A stretch of DNA of 64,000 bases from Psychrobacter piscatorii (GCF_904846415.1 NZ_CAJHAR010000004.1:1-64000), one strand, 5' to 3'. Shown: positions 8,884 to 19,678, counted from the first letter of the stretch. Notes: generated by a model not told the origin, from the sequence alone. Program-made: numbers and translations.

Positions 8884-11328
8884 TTAATGAGATATTTTAC
8901 GCAGTCGCCATCGGTGCCGCTGCTGCATAAAACCTATGGCAGCTTGGCGCTTGATCTGTTCAGGTAGTGCTGATATAAGTGATATTGAATCTTTAACTGA
9001 ATTATTTACGCTATTAGATACTTTATTTTGAACTTCTTCATTGCCCTCAAGTAGACACAAGTTTTTGGGAGGGTATAAATAGTCAATCACCTGCTCTACT
9101 TGTGCAAGACCATAACCATCAGGCAAACGGTATAATGGATAACGTATTAGCGAACAATATATTAACTGCTCAAGAGACAATGGTATGTCTCGTTGACGTC
9201 TTTCTAGATATTCAGCTTTTGGCGATAATTTTGCGTCGATATCTTTAGTTAAACCCCAGCCTGCATAAAATGGTAAACCATAGCAGGTAACATCCAAACC
9301 GCGGAGCAATGCCTCGAAACCAGTTAGTGAGCTAATCGTATGTACTGCATCGACCCACTCTAAGCAATCAGGCATCGCGGTATCATAAGCAACAGCCTCC
9401 ACCTGACCTAAGCATGCTTCTGTGACCTTACCCGCTCGCAGTCCTGCTTCTACATCTGGGTGCGGCTTATAAATCAAGTAAGCATCTGGATTATCTTGTC
9501 TTACACGTTCAATCAAACCACTATTTGTCTTTATTGTTGAGCCACAGTACTGTACTGATAAATCATCTTCTACCTGACCGATAATAAGAATGCGCCGTTT
9601 TCCAGATACTTTGGCATCCTGCATCCAAGAGTTATGTCGGATACTAGAAATACCTATACCCGCGCCAACATTATATTTGCTCACTCGCTGAGTCAGCAGT
9701 TTTTCTTGAAGCATTTGTACGCGTGCATGTTGCTGTGAGCTCAGCGTCTGACATTCACGTAGAGATGTCTCTAAGTCTGAAGGCTGTGTCGCATCATAAT
9801 AAATACCTTGTTTATCTACCACAACAGACAGTGGTGCCAACAGTGTGGCACCTAAACCATTCGAGCGAATAAACCCATCTTCCATACAATAAATAGTTGG
9901 TATACCTGAGGGCTGCTCGGTAGCTTTTTTCTGTAGTTTCTTATATATCTGTAGACGTTTTGCTAGTCCCCATACTAATAAAGGTTGATGGTAGTTGACA
10001 CGGAAATGATCTGGATGTAATAAATTTTTTAGACGCGGTTTTGGCTTAATAAATAAAGTCGTGCGTGGAAAATTTGTAAATGCTTTTACAAACGGCAGCT
10101 TCCAGCGACTAAATTCATATATCGTCAAGTTACCATCCAGACGTGCTTGCCAGTATCGGTTCGTAATTAGCCAATTAATAGCCGTATCAATATCACAAGC
10201 TTGTTTCGTCGCTGGATCTACATATCGGCTATAATCAATATAAGCACTATAGAATAACGTTTCCAATGTAGTATTTCGCACCCTACGTGACACTGTAGGG
10301 AGCAATGCTAGACGACGTTGCTTTACTATTTTTAGTAAGCGTTTGGGTGCCCCAATATCATCAGTTAACCCCCAACCACTGTACCAATTAATTCCAAAGC
10401 AATGGACCGTTTTACCTATCATTAAGGCTTCAAACCCCATATGGGAGCTAACTGTATAAACATGATCCACTTGTGATAGTAATGCTATTGGATTGAGCGC
10501 TTGAGTCAGTATTTTGACATTTTTGGGCAATTTCAAACTGGTTAAGTAGCCTGATTTTGACGCAGGATGAGCTTTTATCCAAATATGAGCATGAGGGTGC
10601 TGACGGCAAGCTGATTTTAACATTTGCTTAAACTGGCGTTTGTTAGCACCAGCACCTTTGACAGATGCATCACCAGCTACTTGGTCAATTAATAAAACAT
10701 GCGACTTTAACGAGCCTTCTTTTACATGAGTAGCTGCTTCATTGACTAAATCATCCAATAACGGACAATCGATCGTTGAGTTATATTTACTAAGCTTTTC
10801 GTCACAGATACGTGCCATCAATTGCTGAGCACGCGTTTCATCTAATTCGCAACTATTTTTATCAACAGTTTTTGCACGCTCTATAATCAACTGCTCAAGG
10901 CGCGAGGGATGCGTCATATCAAAGTAAATGCCAATATCATCGACAACCACACTCAAGCTATGGCGGCTACTGACACCTGAGTCTAATGAGCGCAAAAAAC
11001 CATCTTCAATACTTAACGCGCTCAAATTCTGACGTGTAGCGGCTTTGCTAGCTCGTTGAAAACTTTTTTTATGGCCCCATCCAATAAATGCATCAGGTTG
11101 TAATGTTCTTTTATGACTCGCTAAGCTTTGGTGCAATTTTGACCATGGATACCAGCGATGGATGTCCGCTTGCAAAACTTGTGATAACAATAAGTTGTTC
11201 TGACGCATCCCCTTACCGATCACTGCAAGTTTCTTTGGTGATTCTTGATTGGTTGATGTCAAAGGTAGCGCATTATTAGAGGTAGATACATTTAATACCT
11301 TGTCTTTATCCGCTACGCTTTTTGCCAT
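8884..11328 (-). CDS. kpsC: Capsule polysaccharide protein KpsC (beta-Kdo transferase)
   Basis: KpsC has two related glycosyltransferase halves, and the duplication is visible: 'EDGFLRSLDSG...LSVVVDDIGIYFD' (about 107-145) is repeated as 'EDGFIRSNGLG...LSVVVDKQGIYYD' (about 485-525), and each half ends in a 'GFEAL...GL/FGINWYSGWGLT' block. Together with KpsS it synthesises the Kdo linker of ABC-exported capsules. The protein has 814 residues, longer than E. coli KpsC (about 675), with an N-terminal polar tail and a C-terminal extension after residue 740. GAGGT precedes the ATG by seven bases. Confidence 0.95.
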   Translation of the reverse strand: MAKSVADKDKVLNVSTSNNALPLTSTNQESPKKLAVIGKGMRQNNLLLSQVLQADIHRWYPWSKLHQSLASHKRTLQPDAFIGWGHKKSFQRASKAATRQNLSALSIEDGFLRSLDSGVSSRHSLSVVVDDIGIYFDMTHPSRLEQLIIERAKTVDKNSCELDETRAQQLMARICDEKLSKYNSTIDCPLLDDLVNEAATHVKEGSLKSHVLLIDQVAGDASVKGAGANKRQFKQMLKSACRQHPHAHIWIKAHPASKSGYLTSLKLPKNVKILTQALNPIALLSQVDHVYTVSSHMGFEALMIGKTVHCFGINWYSGWGLTDDIGAPKRLLKIVKQRRLALLPTVSRRVRNTTLETLFYSAYIDYSRYVDPATKQACDIDTAINWLITNRYWQARLDGNLTIYEFSRWKLPFVKAFTNFPRTTLFIKPKPRLKNLLHPDHFRVNYHQPLLVWGLAKRLQIYKKLQKKATEQPSGIPTIYCMEDGFIRSNGLGATLLAPLSVVVDKQGIYYDATQPSDLETSLRECQTLSSQQHARVQMLQEKLLTQRVSKYNVGAGIGISSIRHNSWMQDAKVSGKRRILIIGQVEDDLSVQYCGSTIKTNSGLIERVRQDNPDAYLIYKPHPDVEAGLRAGKVTEACLGQVEAVAYDTAMPDCLEWVDAVHTISSLTGFEALLRGLDVTCYGLPFYAGWGLTKDIDAKLSPKAEYLERRQRDIPLSLEQLIYCSLIRYPLYRLPDGYGLAQVEQVIDYLYPPKNLCLLEGNEEVQNKVSNSVNNSVKDSISLISALPEQIKRQAAIGFMQQRHRWRLRKISH

Positions 11329-11403
11329 TTCTGATACCTCTATACATCACTTTTTCATTCAGTTGATAAAGTCGCTGCTTAACAAACAATGACTAAACAA
11401 CCA

Positions 11404-13176
11404 TTATAGATCTAAAATCACTTTGGCAGCGATTGCTAATTGATAAACAATCTGCGACAAACCACGAGCAATCTCTACGCGCTTAGTTTTGACTTTTGGT
11501 AATACCATAATTTCGTCGCCTTGCTGAATACGATAAGCAGTGTTCACAACTTCACTGGCACCATTTTGATGAATAATTAGGATATCTTTGCTATCAGCAT
11601 TATCAGAGAAACCACCAGAATTGGCCACATAATCACCAACAGTATAGTCTGGGTTGAAAGTAAGCGCACCTTGTGCTCGTACTTGACCGTTGACTGTAAT
11701 AACTGATGTTTGTGCTGGTATCTCAATGATGTCACCTTGTTGCAAGATAATATCCTGCCACGAGTTTGGCACCACGACAATTTGACCGTCAGTTTGTACA
11801 TTGCGCGCTTTAGCAACAAACTGCTTGACCAATGCAGCATCATCTTGACGTAGTGCTGCCTCCTCACGAGTCGTAGACTGTGTCGCTAACGTTAGCTCTT
11901 CTAAACGATCAAGCGACTCGTTAATCATACGTTTTTGTTGTTCAGCAACAGATTGACGGTATATCGTCAAGTGTGTCAGCTTGGCCAGTGGGCTTGGCTG
12001 CAATTGTGGCACGATATCTTTTAAACGTGCACCATATGGCACGACCATTGCACCATTACCAGTATGTGCACCTTTTACCTGCACAGCGATAGTACCTGCA
12101 TAGCGATCGGACGTTACTACCATTTGATCGCCGTTATAGACAGGTACGTTTTGAGCTTCGCTTAATGAGTAATACTCTGCCGTTTGTGCCCGTCCTGCAC
12201 TGCGAGTAATACTGACATTAGTAGCGTTGGCTGCTGGATTGGAAACTTGCAATACATCCCCAATAGTCAAATCGTTCACATCAAACTCAAAAGTATATTC
12301 GTTTTGAACTTGTCCGCTTACGACAAACGTTTTTTTCTGTGGAGCGACAGTGATCACATCACCATCACGAAATGAAAATGCCTGCAATTTACCCGCTAGC
12401 AGGAAATCATAAAGATTGACTTGCTGTAGCATTTGACCGTTACGTTTGATTTGAATGTCGATATAACTGCCGCGTGTTGGATCAACACCGCCTGCTCTAT
12501 CTAAATAAGACAGCACTGAATCTGCAGCAAGACCGCCATAGTAACCTGGCTGTTTGACAAAACCTGTGACAAATATTTTGACTGGTTGTGCCTGCTCTAG
12601 TGATGCATAAACGCCCACGTTTGAACGATAGATACGACTGACTGCACTCTTAACAACGTTTTGTAGGTTGCCATTTTGTACACCAGAAATACGAACTGGA
12701 CCAACATTTGGTAAGAAAATATTACCCTGTGGATCAACCGTCATAGTAGCTGCATACTGATAGGCACCCCACATTCTTACTTGAACATTATCGCCAGGGT
12801 TTATCACATAGCTATCATTAAAAGTAGAACCAGAAGTGGTCGAGAATGCGCCGCGAAACAACTGCTCACCAAACATCATATCTTGCGTATTGATATCTTG
12901 GTAAGGGCGCGTGGTATTGATTACCGACTGACTTGGTAAACTTGCGGCATTGACCGCCTCTTGAGTGGTGGCCTGCCCCGGAACACCACCTGCAAATGCC
13001 TGCGTTGACACATTGATATTATTACGGTTTTGGTCTTGAGCCATACTATTGCTGCTTGTACCAAAGCCTGACCCTGATATTTGATCGGCATAACTGCTTG
13101 CAGCGGTTGCTGACATGCTAGTCGCTGCCATTGCCAGACTTGTTGCTATCACGATAGAACGTGGTTTCATATTCAT
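11404..13176 (-). CDS. kpsD: Capsule export outer-membrane/periplasmic protein KpsD
   Basis: A polysaccharide export (OPX) protein of 590 residues. A cleavable signal peptide covers about 1-26 (MNMKPRSIVIATSLAMAA..., Ala-X-Ala end), with no lipobox, as in KpsD rather than Wza. The poly-export domain begins near 120 ('SYVINPGDNVQVRMWG') and is followed by several SLBB-type segments ('FVTGFVKQPGYYGG', 'FVVSGQVQNEYTFEF', 'ITVNGQVRAQGALTF'). It forms the outer-membrane passage for capsule polysaccharide, working with KpsE. The ribosome site is GGAAAGGA, and a second ATG lies two codons in. Flanked by kpsE and kpsC. Confidence 0.93.
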   Translation of the reverse strand: MNMKPRSIVIATSLAMAATSMSATAASSYADQISGSGFGTSSNSMAQDQNRNNINVSTQAFAGGVPGQATTQEAVNAASLPSQSVINTTRPYQDINTQDMMFGEQLFRGAFSTTSGSTFNDSYVINPGDNVQVRMWGAYQYAATMTVDPQGNIFLPNVGPVRISGVQNGNLQNVVKSAVSRIYRSNVGVYASLEQAQPVKIFVTGFVKQPGYYGGLAADSVLSYLDRAGGVDPTRGSYIDIQIKRNGQMLQQVNLYDFLLAGKLQAFSFRDGDVITVAPQKKTFVVSGQVQNEYTFEFDVNDLTIGDVLQVSNPAANATNVSITRSAGRAQTAEYYSLSEAQNVPVYNGDQMVVTSDRYAGTIAVQVKGAHTGNGAMVVPYGARLKDIVPQLQPSPLAKLTHLTIYRQSVAEQQKRMINESLDRLEELTLATQSTTREEAALRQDDAALVKQFVAKARNVQTDGQIVVVPNSWQDIILQQGDIIEIPAQTSVITVNGQVRAQGALTFNPDYTVGDYVANSGGFSDNADSKDILIIHQNGASEVVNTAYRIQQGDEIMVLPKVKTKRVEIARGLSQIVYQLAIAAKVILDL

Positions 13177-13231
13177 GCGTTATATTCCTTTCCTGATCTA
13201 TCGATCATTACTGGTATCTGGTTTGTCAAAA

Positions 13232-14347
13232 CTAGCTACGATGATCACGGACAACCGCCATCACCAAACGTACAAACCCATAGAGCATTAAAAGTAAAGC
13301 CAACGATGTCCATATCAGATAGGCTTGGCGCGGATATGACGCCTCTTCAGCCTCATACGGCGTTGAAATCACAATCAAGTTTTTCATTTTCTTGAAAGCC
13401 TCCAATCTCGACTTTTCAAGCGATGATAATGATAGCTTATATAGCTCTGTTGCAAAGTCGACATCCGCTTTAATGGTCTCAAACTGTACAGCCTGTCTAT
13501 TCAATTTAGTCGTGTTAGGTGAGGTTAGTTTGGTTTGCTCTTGGGCAATTTGTTCCTCAACTGCTTTTATCTGACTTCTTAGTGAAACCACTTGCGGCGC
13601 ATCTGGATTTAGGTAGCTCAGTAATTGACGCTCTTCAGTGCGTAAAGAGCTCAATTGCGCCTGCAGGCTGCCAATCAGCTGATTAACAATCTGCGCATTA
13701 GCTTGCGGATCATAAATCTCATTTTTATTTTGATAATTTAATAATTGCTCTTTGGCATTATTTAGACGATCTTCTGATTCATCTAACTGAGTTTCTGCGA
13801 ATGCCAATTGATCACGAGCCACCTCTTGTGAGATACGATTTACGAAACGCTCAGACTCACCTAAGATAGCTTTGTTCAGCTCAAAAGCATATTTTGAGTC
13901 AAAGCCTTCTGTCGATACCGAAAGCACATAACTTTGCTCATCAAGATCAATGTGTACACGTTTTTTGAAGTATTCGAGCAAATCCTCTTGAGTTGCATCA
14001 GGATCAATTTCATAGATAGGGTCTGAGCCATCAACATAATAAGCTTCACGGAATTTGAACTTATTATCGAGGCGCTTTACCATATCATTCGACAGAATGT
14101 ATTCTGTCAAATACGTTGCATCTTCTTTACTGGTACTATTTACGCCCAATAGAGCTGATAATCCTCCACCAGACGGCACACTTGAGTCACTGACTTGTTT
14201 GACCACCACATCGGCAGTCGAAACGAAGCGTGGATGAGCAAGAGTCATCACATAATATATAACGAGCAACCAAGGCAGGATGACCAAGCCAATAAATAGC
14301 GAGAAGTTAATTATCTTACTTTTTTGCTTTGTGGATATGCTTTTCAT
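13232..14347 (-). CDS. kpsE: Capsule export inner-membrane protein KpsE
   Basis: A polysaccharide co-polymerase type protein (371 residues from the ATG at 14347). It has a transmembrane segment at about residues 16-36, a long periplasmic part with coiled-coil heptads (about 175-290, Gln/Glu/Leu rich), and a second transmembrane segment near 340-362. KpsE links the inner-membrane transporter KpsMT to KpsD across the periplasm. The reading frame is open further upstream to a TTG at 14377, but the ATG at 14347 gives the usual short basic N-terminus (MKSISTKQKSK) and has GAGG just before it. Either start overlaps the end of kpsT (32 bases with this choice), so translation is probably coupled. Confidence 0.9.
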   Translation of the reverse strand: MKSISTKQKSKIINFSLFIGLVILPWLLVIYYVMTLAHPRFVSTADVVVKQVSDSSVPSGGGLSALLGVNSTSKEDATYLTEYILSNDMVKRLDNKFKFREAYYVDGSDPIYEIDPDATQEDLLEYFKKRVHIDLDEQSYVLSVSTEGFDSKYAFELNKAILGESERFVNRISQEVARDQLAFAETQLDESEDRLNNAKEQLLNYQNKNEIYDPQANAQIVNQLIGSLQAQLSSLRTEERQLLSYLNPDAPQVVSLRSQIKAVEEQIAQEQTKLTSPNTTKLNRQAVQFETIKADVDFATELYKLSLSSLEKSRLEAFKKMKNLIVISTPYEAEEASYPRQAYLIWTSLALLLMLYGFVRLVMAVVRDHRS

Positions 14348-14987
14348 AAACCTCAATCGCTTCTGTTGTATCGTCAAACACGTGTGCTGTTTGATCCATT
14401 AGTACAATACCAATATCGCAGTTTCGTTTGATATCGCCAATATTGTGCGACACTATTAAAAATCCGGCCTGTGCGCGGCGGGCCGCTAAAATCTCTTCGC
14501 TACGCTTACGGAATGCAGCATCACCAACCGCTCCTGCCTCATCGAGCATATAGTAATCAAAATCAAAGGCTAAGCTCAGCCCAAATGTTAGACGAGCTTT
14601 CATACCAGATGAGTAACTCTTAACAGGCATGTCGAAATAATTACCGATATCAGCGAATTCTTGAACAAAGCGGATTTTTTCATCAATATAAGGGCCGTTG
14701 GAGTATAGTCGGCAAACAAAACGTACGTTTTGACGACCTGTTAGGCTACCTTGAAAACCCCCTGCGACTCCAACGGGCCATGAGATGGTCGAGTTGGTAA
14801 TAATCTCGCCATGATCGGGCTTGTCTAGTCCACATATAATACGCAACAGTGTTGATTTACCCGCCCCATTACGACCGAGCAAGCCCACACTTTTCCTATC
14901 ACCAATGGTCAAATTCAAATCTTTGAATAGATAATGCCGACCTTCCTTGGTCATAAACGACTTGGAGACGTTTTTGATTTCAATCAT
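14316..14987 (-). CDS. kpsT: Capsule ABC exporter ATP-binding protein KpsT
   Basis: A 223-residue ATPase of the ABC-2 polysaccharide exporter. The Walker A motif GRNGAGKST is at 38-46, the signature YSSGMKARL at 125-133, and Walker B YYMLDE at 145-150, followed by the switch His in VSHN. It energises export of lipid-linked capsule polysaccharide through KpsM. It lies 14 bases after kpsM, and its 3' end overlaps kpsE. The length matches E. coli KpsT (about 219). Confidence 0.96.
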   Translation of the reverse strand: MIEIKNVSKSFMTKEGRHYLFKDLNLTIGDRKSVGLLGRNGAGKSTLLRIICGLDKPDHGEIITNSTISWPVGVAGGFQGSLTGRQNVRFVCRLYSNGPYIDEKIRFVQEFADIGNYFDMPVKSYSSGMKARLTFGLSLAFDFDYYMLDEAGAVGDAAFRKRSEEILAARRAQAGFLIVSHNIGDIKRNCDIGIVLMDQTAHVFDDTTEAIEVYEKHIHKAKK

Positions 14988-15001
14988 TCATTTGCCTGCT
15001 A

Positions 15002-15814
15002 TTACTTTGATCGAATAAGGTCTTTCTCGACCGCTTTATACATTAATAGGCCTAAAAAATTCACACCCACCATCCATTTCAAAAAATATCCTATATCAAT
15101 GTGATAAGCAGGATAAGTAGGGGCCAATGCATTTCTCATTAGCTCAATATTATGGACGAACGGAACATATAATATGTAGCTTAAATAAGGTTCAGGAATA
15201 ATATGAATGGAATACATAATTCCAGATGTAAAGTACAGGATAGTGAAGATTAAACCAATAACTTTACTGATTTCTCCACCATAATAACCGACCACCATCA
15301 TGATCAACGCCAAGCCAAAACCAAATAAAAACAAGGTTAGCCAGCAAAACAATACTACATGTAAATGAGCTAGGCTAATAGGTATCCCTATAAAAGCCAG
15401 TATGACTAACAGCAGTATGAATGTGAAAAAATAAATCACCAACTCTAAAAACGATCTTGCAATAATAACATCGATGTGACGTACTGAACGATACATTAAT
15501 AGACCTTGATTGGCCTCTACTGCTCCCAATGATCGCGTTGCTATTGTACTCATCATACGAAATGGTACTAAGCCTGCAACCAAAAACAGCATGTAATCCA
15601 TTCCCGGAAGTACACGAGTCATAATAGCGCCAAATATTATTAAATAAATGGCAACTTGAAACATGATTTCTAATGGAGCCCACAGATAGCCCAAACGATA
15701 ACCACCAAAGCGCGTTTGTAGCTCACGCATCAGCAACGCATGAAATGCTGCACCCATGACTTTCAAGCCACTGCGATGTTTGATAGGACGATAAGGGGGT
15801 AATTGGACAGACAT
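15002..15814 (-). CDS. kpsM: Capsule ABC exporter permease KpsM
   Basis: An ABC-2 type permease of 270 residues with six hydrophobic segments (about 47-67, 71-93, 122-143, 155-176, 184-204, 245-262) and the amphipathic N-terminal element 'ELQTRFGGYRLGYLWAPLE' typical of polysaccharide exporters. It forms the inner-membrane channel with KpsT. It is the first gene of the kpsMTEDCS unit. The ATG at 15814 has only a weak ribosome site. No RfaH ops element (GGCGGTAG) was found upstream. Confidence 0.95.
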   Translation of the reverse strand: MSVQLPPYRPIKHRSGLKVMGAAFHALLMRELQTRFGGYRLGYLWAPLEIMFQVAIYLIIFGAIMTRVLPGMDYMLFLVAGLVPFRMMSTIATRSLGAVEANQGLLMYRSVRHIDVIIARSFLELVIYFFTFILLLVILAFIGIPISLAHLHVVLFCWLTLFLFGFGLALIMMVVGYYGGEISKVIGLIFTILYFTSGIMYSIHIIPEPYLSYILYVPFVHNIELMRNALAPTYPAYHIDIGYFLKWMVGVNFLGLLMYKAVEKDLIRSK

Positions 15815-15980
15815 GGCGTTACAGGACTTTACCGAAAACAGCCCCTATGATAAGTAAGCGCGACATAAGTTACAAGAATTAATCTGTACATAGACAGATA
15901 AACCTATGATTTGGTAAGAAATCTGTAAGTTATTAGATATGGAAGCTTAAGACACTTAGTTATAAATATTTATTTCAGGC

Positions 15981-16015
15981 AAAAAAAAGCCAATCCCAGA
16001 GAGATTGGCTTTTTT
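15981..16015 (-). terminator. Bidirectional rho-independent terminator
   Basis: An AAGCCAATC / GATTGGCTT stem with a seven-base loop, flanked by eight A on the left and six T on the right. On the minus strand it ends the tRNA-Met transcript and separates it from the kps promoter region. Confidence 0.88.
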
Positions 16016-16029
16016 GATACTGCTATATA

Positions 16030-16106
16030 TGGTGGCGATGAAGAGACTTGAACTCTTGACCTCACGATTATGAGTCATGCGCTCTAACCAGCTGAGCTAC
16101 ATCGCC
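16030..16106 (-). tRNA. tRNA-Met (CAT), elongator type
   Basis: The cloverleaf is complete on the minus strand: acceptor GGCGATG/CATCGCC, D stem GCTC/GAGC, anticodon stem CATGA/TCGTG around loop CTCATAA (anticodon CAT), T stem AAGAG/CTCTT with loop TTCAAGT, discriminator A and encoded CCA. The body resembles the E. coli elongator tRNA-Met (GTAGCTCAGYTGGTTAGAGC). The initiator is excluded because the first pair is G-C and the anticodon stem lacks three G-C pairs. A lysidine-modified tRNA-Ile2 also has CAT and is a less likely alternative. Confidence 0.93.
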
Positions 16107-16120
16107 GTTTTAGGCTGCAC

Positions 16121-16149
16121 ATTATGCCTAAGCTGCTGACTGACGTCAA
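16121..16149 (-). promoter_or_regulatory. Sigma-70 promoter of tRNA-Met
   Basis: TTGACG (-35, 16149-16144) and CATAAT (-10, 16126-16121) are separated by exactly 17 bases and lie 14 bases upstream of the tRNA 5' end on the minus strand. This is near consensus. Confidence 0.8.
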
Positions 16150-16228
16150 CCCCTAATGGGCATTTTTTGCAAAAAAATGAATGTAATTCAAATTAACTGC
16201 AAATATTACTACGACAAACGATAAAAAA

Positions 16229-16595
<367 letters not shown>

Positions 16596-16601
16596 CGCGC
16601 T

Positions 16602-16607
16602 AGTATA
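16602..16607 (-). promoter_or_regulatory. -10 element of rnpB
   Basis: TATACT on the minus strand lies seven bases upstream of the inferred rnpB 5' end. The -35 region (TTCCCA at 18-base spacing) is weak, so only the -10 is called. Confidence 0.6.
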
Positions 16608-16688
16608 GCAAAACTAACGCCTGTATGGGAATGTCTTTTCGTCTTATTTTCAGGATGGCTGAAACTACCTCAAAAACATCTTAAAAAC

Positions 16689-17405
16689 TTAGATAAACGC
16701 TGTTGGCAAAGGTATATCGATATTGCCTGAATGTTCATTTGATTGTTTGGCTAAAACCAGCCAATGCGCTTCAGGATAATAATTGGCTAAATACGCTTGT
16801 AGAAAATCAATAGTACTATTTGCGATCTCAGTATCCGTTTGCTCAGCATCATCATGAATATGATTGTAAATAACACTGTGTACCGTTAAGCCGCGCGATT
16901 TTATCGCCTCCAAACTAAGCAACGTATGGTTAATGCTGCCCAATCGACCAGAGGTGACTAAGACGATAGGATAGCCTTGCTCAGCGATATAATCCAAGGT
17001 CAATAATTCAGTAGTAATGGGAACTAACAACCCGCCTGCCCCTTCTAGCAACACCACCTCGTAATCATCCTGCAATGCTTTCGTGGCTTCAGTAATCCCT
17101 TCAATATTGAGAGGTTGGTTGGCCAGTGCTGCGGATAGATGCGGTGACGCGGGCTTTTCGTAGCGATAAGGACAAGTGGTAAAATCAATATCACACGGCT
17201 GTAATGGCATTCCCATCAATTGACGGTGACTTAAAATATCATCTGCAATGCCTAGCTCGCCATCTGCTTGTTTACTGATGCCCGTTTGTACCAACTTTTG
17301 CGTGATAACGTTCACACCCTGTTGCATCAACGCTTTGGCAAGTAGGCCAGTGGCATAGGTTTTACCAATATCGGTATCGATGCCGGAGATAAATAGCACG
17401 CTCAT
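16689..17405 (-). CDS. bioD: Dethiobiotin synthase
   Basis: BioD closes the ureido ring of dethiobiotin from DAPA, CO2 and ATP in biotin synthesis. From the ATG at 17405 the protein has 238 residues and begins MSVLFISGIDTDIGKT, with the P-loop at residues 8-16; the second conserved block is EGAGGLLVPI. The frame is open a further 18 codons upstream, but that part lies inside bioA and is not conserved. The ATG overlaps the bioA stop as ATGA, so the two are translationally coupled. Confidence 0.96.
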   Translation of the reverse strand: MSVLFISGIDTDIGKTYATGLLAKALMQQGVNVITQKLVQTGISKQADGELGIADDILSHRQLMGMPLQPCDIDFTTCPYRYEKPASPHLSAALANQPLNIEGITEATKALQDDYEVVLLEGAGGLLVPITTELLTLDYIAEQGYPIVLVTSGRLGSINHTLLSLEAIKSRGLTVHSVIYNHIHDDAEQTDTEIANSTIDFLQAYLANYYPEAHWLVLAKQSNEHSGNIDIPLPTAFI

Positions 17406-18727
17406 GATTGATCTCTGTTTTCTAAATACGTATGGACCACTTTTACCAATGCTTGGCATAAGGTCGTCAGCTCATCATCAGTAATCACGTAGGGTGGCAT
17501 AATATACACCAGCTTCCCAAAAGGTCTGACCCAGATACCGTTATCAATCAATAAAGACTGAAAAATGGGCATATCAACGGCGTCATCTAACTCAATCACG
17601 GCGACTGCACCCAAACAACGTACCTCGGCAACCCCTGCTAGCTGCGCAGCTGGGGACAGTTGTTGCTCCATCGTACGCTGCATATTGGCGGTACGCGTTT
17701 CGATATCATAAGACAGGATCAAATCAATCGACGCACATGCGACGGCACAGGCCAGTGGATTGCCCATAAAGGTTGGACCATGCATGAGGGCTGGATAATC
17801 ACTATTGTGAATGGTATCGGCGATATTGCGGGTACATAGCGTTGCGGCAAAAGTCATATAGCCACCCGTCAGCGCTTTACCAATAGTAATAATATCAGGA
17901 CAGATATCAGCATGCTCACACGCAAATAGTTTGCCACTACGACCAAAACCAGTGGCGATTTCATCCGCAATCAAGAGCACATCGTACTCATCGCACAATT
18001 GACGCAGCAACTGCAAATATTCAGGACTATAAAAACGCATCCCACCTGCGCCCTGAATAATTGGCTCAATGATGAAACCCGCCAGCTGCGCTCCATGCGC
18101 TACAAAAAACTGAGACAGCGTGTCACGCTCATCTGCCGTCAACGCGCGATCAAAGCCAAGTGGCGGTGCTGGGACAAAATGCTGCATCGGTAATTGCTTA
18201 CCATACAGGCTGTGCATCCCATTGATAGGATCACAGACACTCATGGCATGCCATGTGTCGCCATAATAGCCTGAATGGGTCGAGGCAAACTGCTGCTTGT
18301 TTGGGCGTTTGGCAGCTACTTGATATTGCAGTGCCATTTTCAATGCCACTTCTACGGCGATACTGCCACTGTCTGCATAAAAAATTGCATCGAGACCAGT
18401 AGGCACAATATCGAGCAGTTTTTTGCCCAAATCTATCGCTGGCTGATGGGTCAAGCCACCAAACATCACATGCGCCATTTTGCTCAACTGCTGGGTCAGC
18501 GCGTCGTTTAGCTTGGGGTGATTGTAGCCATGGACGCTTGCCCACCATGACGACATACCATCGATCAGGCGCGTGCCGTCTTCAGTGATGATATAAATAC
18601 CTTCAGCGCGATCGATAACGATATTGGAATAGGTGGGTGGCAGGCTGGCATATGGGTGCCAAAGATGTTGCTGATCGAACTCATTCGCTGCTTGGATGGA
18701 TGTGGTGGTCGTGGTTTTTTTGGTCAT
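17402..18727 (-). CDS. bioA: Adenosylmethionine-8-amino-7-oxononanoate transaminase
   Basis: BioA is the PLP enzyme that converts KAPA to DAPA with S-adenosylmethionine as amino donor. The start at ATG 18727 (441 residues) has AGGGA seven bases upstream; a TTG ten codons earlier is less likely. Visible family features: HLWHPYAS near the N-terminus, DGMSSWW, 'FYADSGSIAVEVALK', the 'LIADEIATGFGRSG' block with the cofactor-binding Asp, and the Schiff-base lysine in TIGKALTGG (about residue 284). It is followed directly by bioD; bioB, bioF and bioC are not in the window. Confidence 0.97.
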   Translation of the reverse strand: MTKKTTTTTSIQAANEFDQQHLWHPYASLPPTYSNIVIDRAEGIYIITEDGTRLIDGMSSWWASVHGYNHPKLNDALTQQLSKMAHVMFGGLTHQPAIDLGKKLLDIVPTGLDAIFYADSGSIAVEVALKMALQYQVAAKRPNKQQFASTHSGYYGDTWHAMSVCDPINGMHSLYGKQLPMQHFVPAPPLGFDRALTADERDTLSQFFVAHGAQLAGFIIEPIIQGAGGMRFYSPEYLQLLRQLCDEYDVLLIADEIATGFGRSGKLFACEHADICPDIITIGKALTGGYMTFAATLCTRNIADTIHNSDYPALMHGPTFMGNPLACAVACASIDLILSYDIETRTANMQRTMEQQLSPAAQLAGVAEVRCLGAVAVIELDDAVDMPIFQSLLIDNGIWVRPFGKLVYIMPPYVITDDELTTLCQALVKVVHTYLENRDQS

Positions 18728-18781
18728 CGTATCGTCCCTAAAACATGGTAAACCCAATCGTCATCGCTCACTTATAAATAG

Positions 18782-19075
<294 letters not shown>

Positions 19076-19111
19076 TTACCATCATGGCAAATCTTGCCAG
19101 CGAACCACTTA

Positions 19112-19678
<567 letters not shown>

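Noticed and set aside
11088..11279. Plus-strand frame inside kpsC, and many similar frames inside other genes
   Set aside because: They lie antisense to well supported genes and have no ribosome site or family resemblance.
15815..15980. RfaH ops/JUMPstart element before kpsM
   Set aside because: The GGCGGTAG core was looked for on the minus strand and not found.
16030..16106. Initiator tRNA-fMet
   Set aside because: The first acceptor pair is G-C and the anticodon stem lacks the three G-C pairs of initiators.
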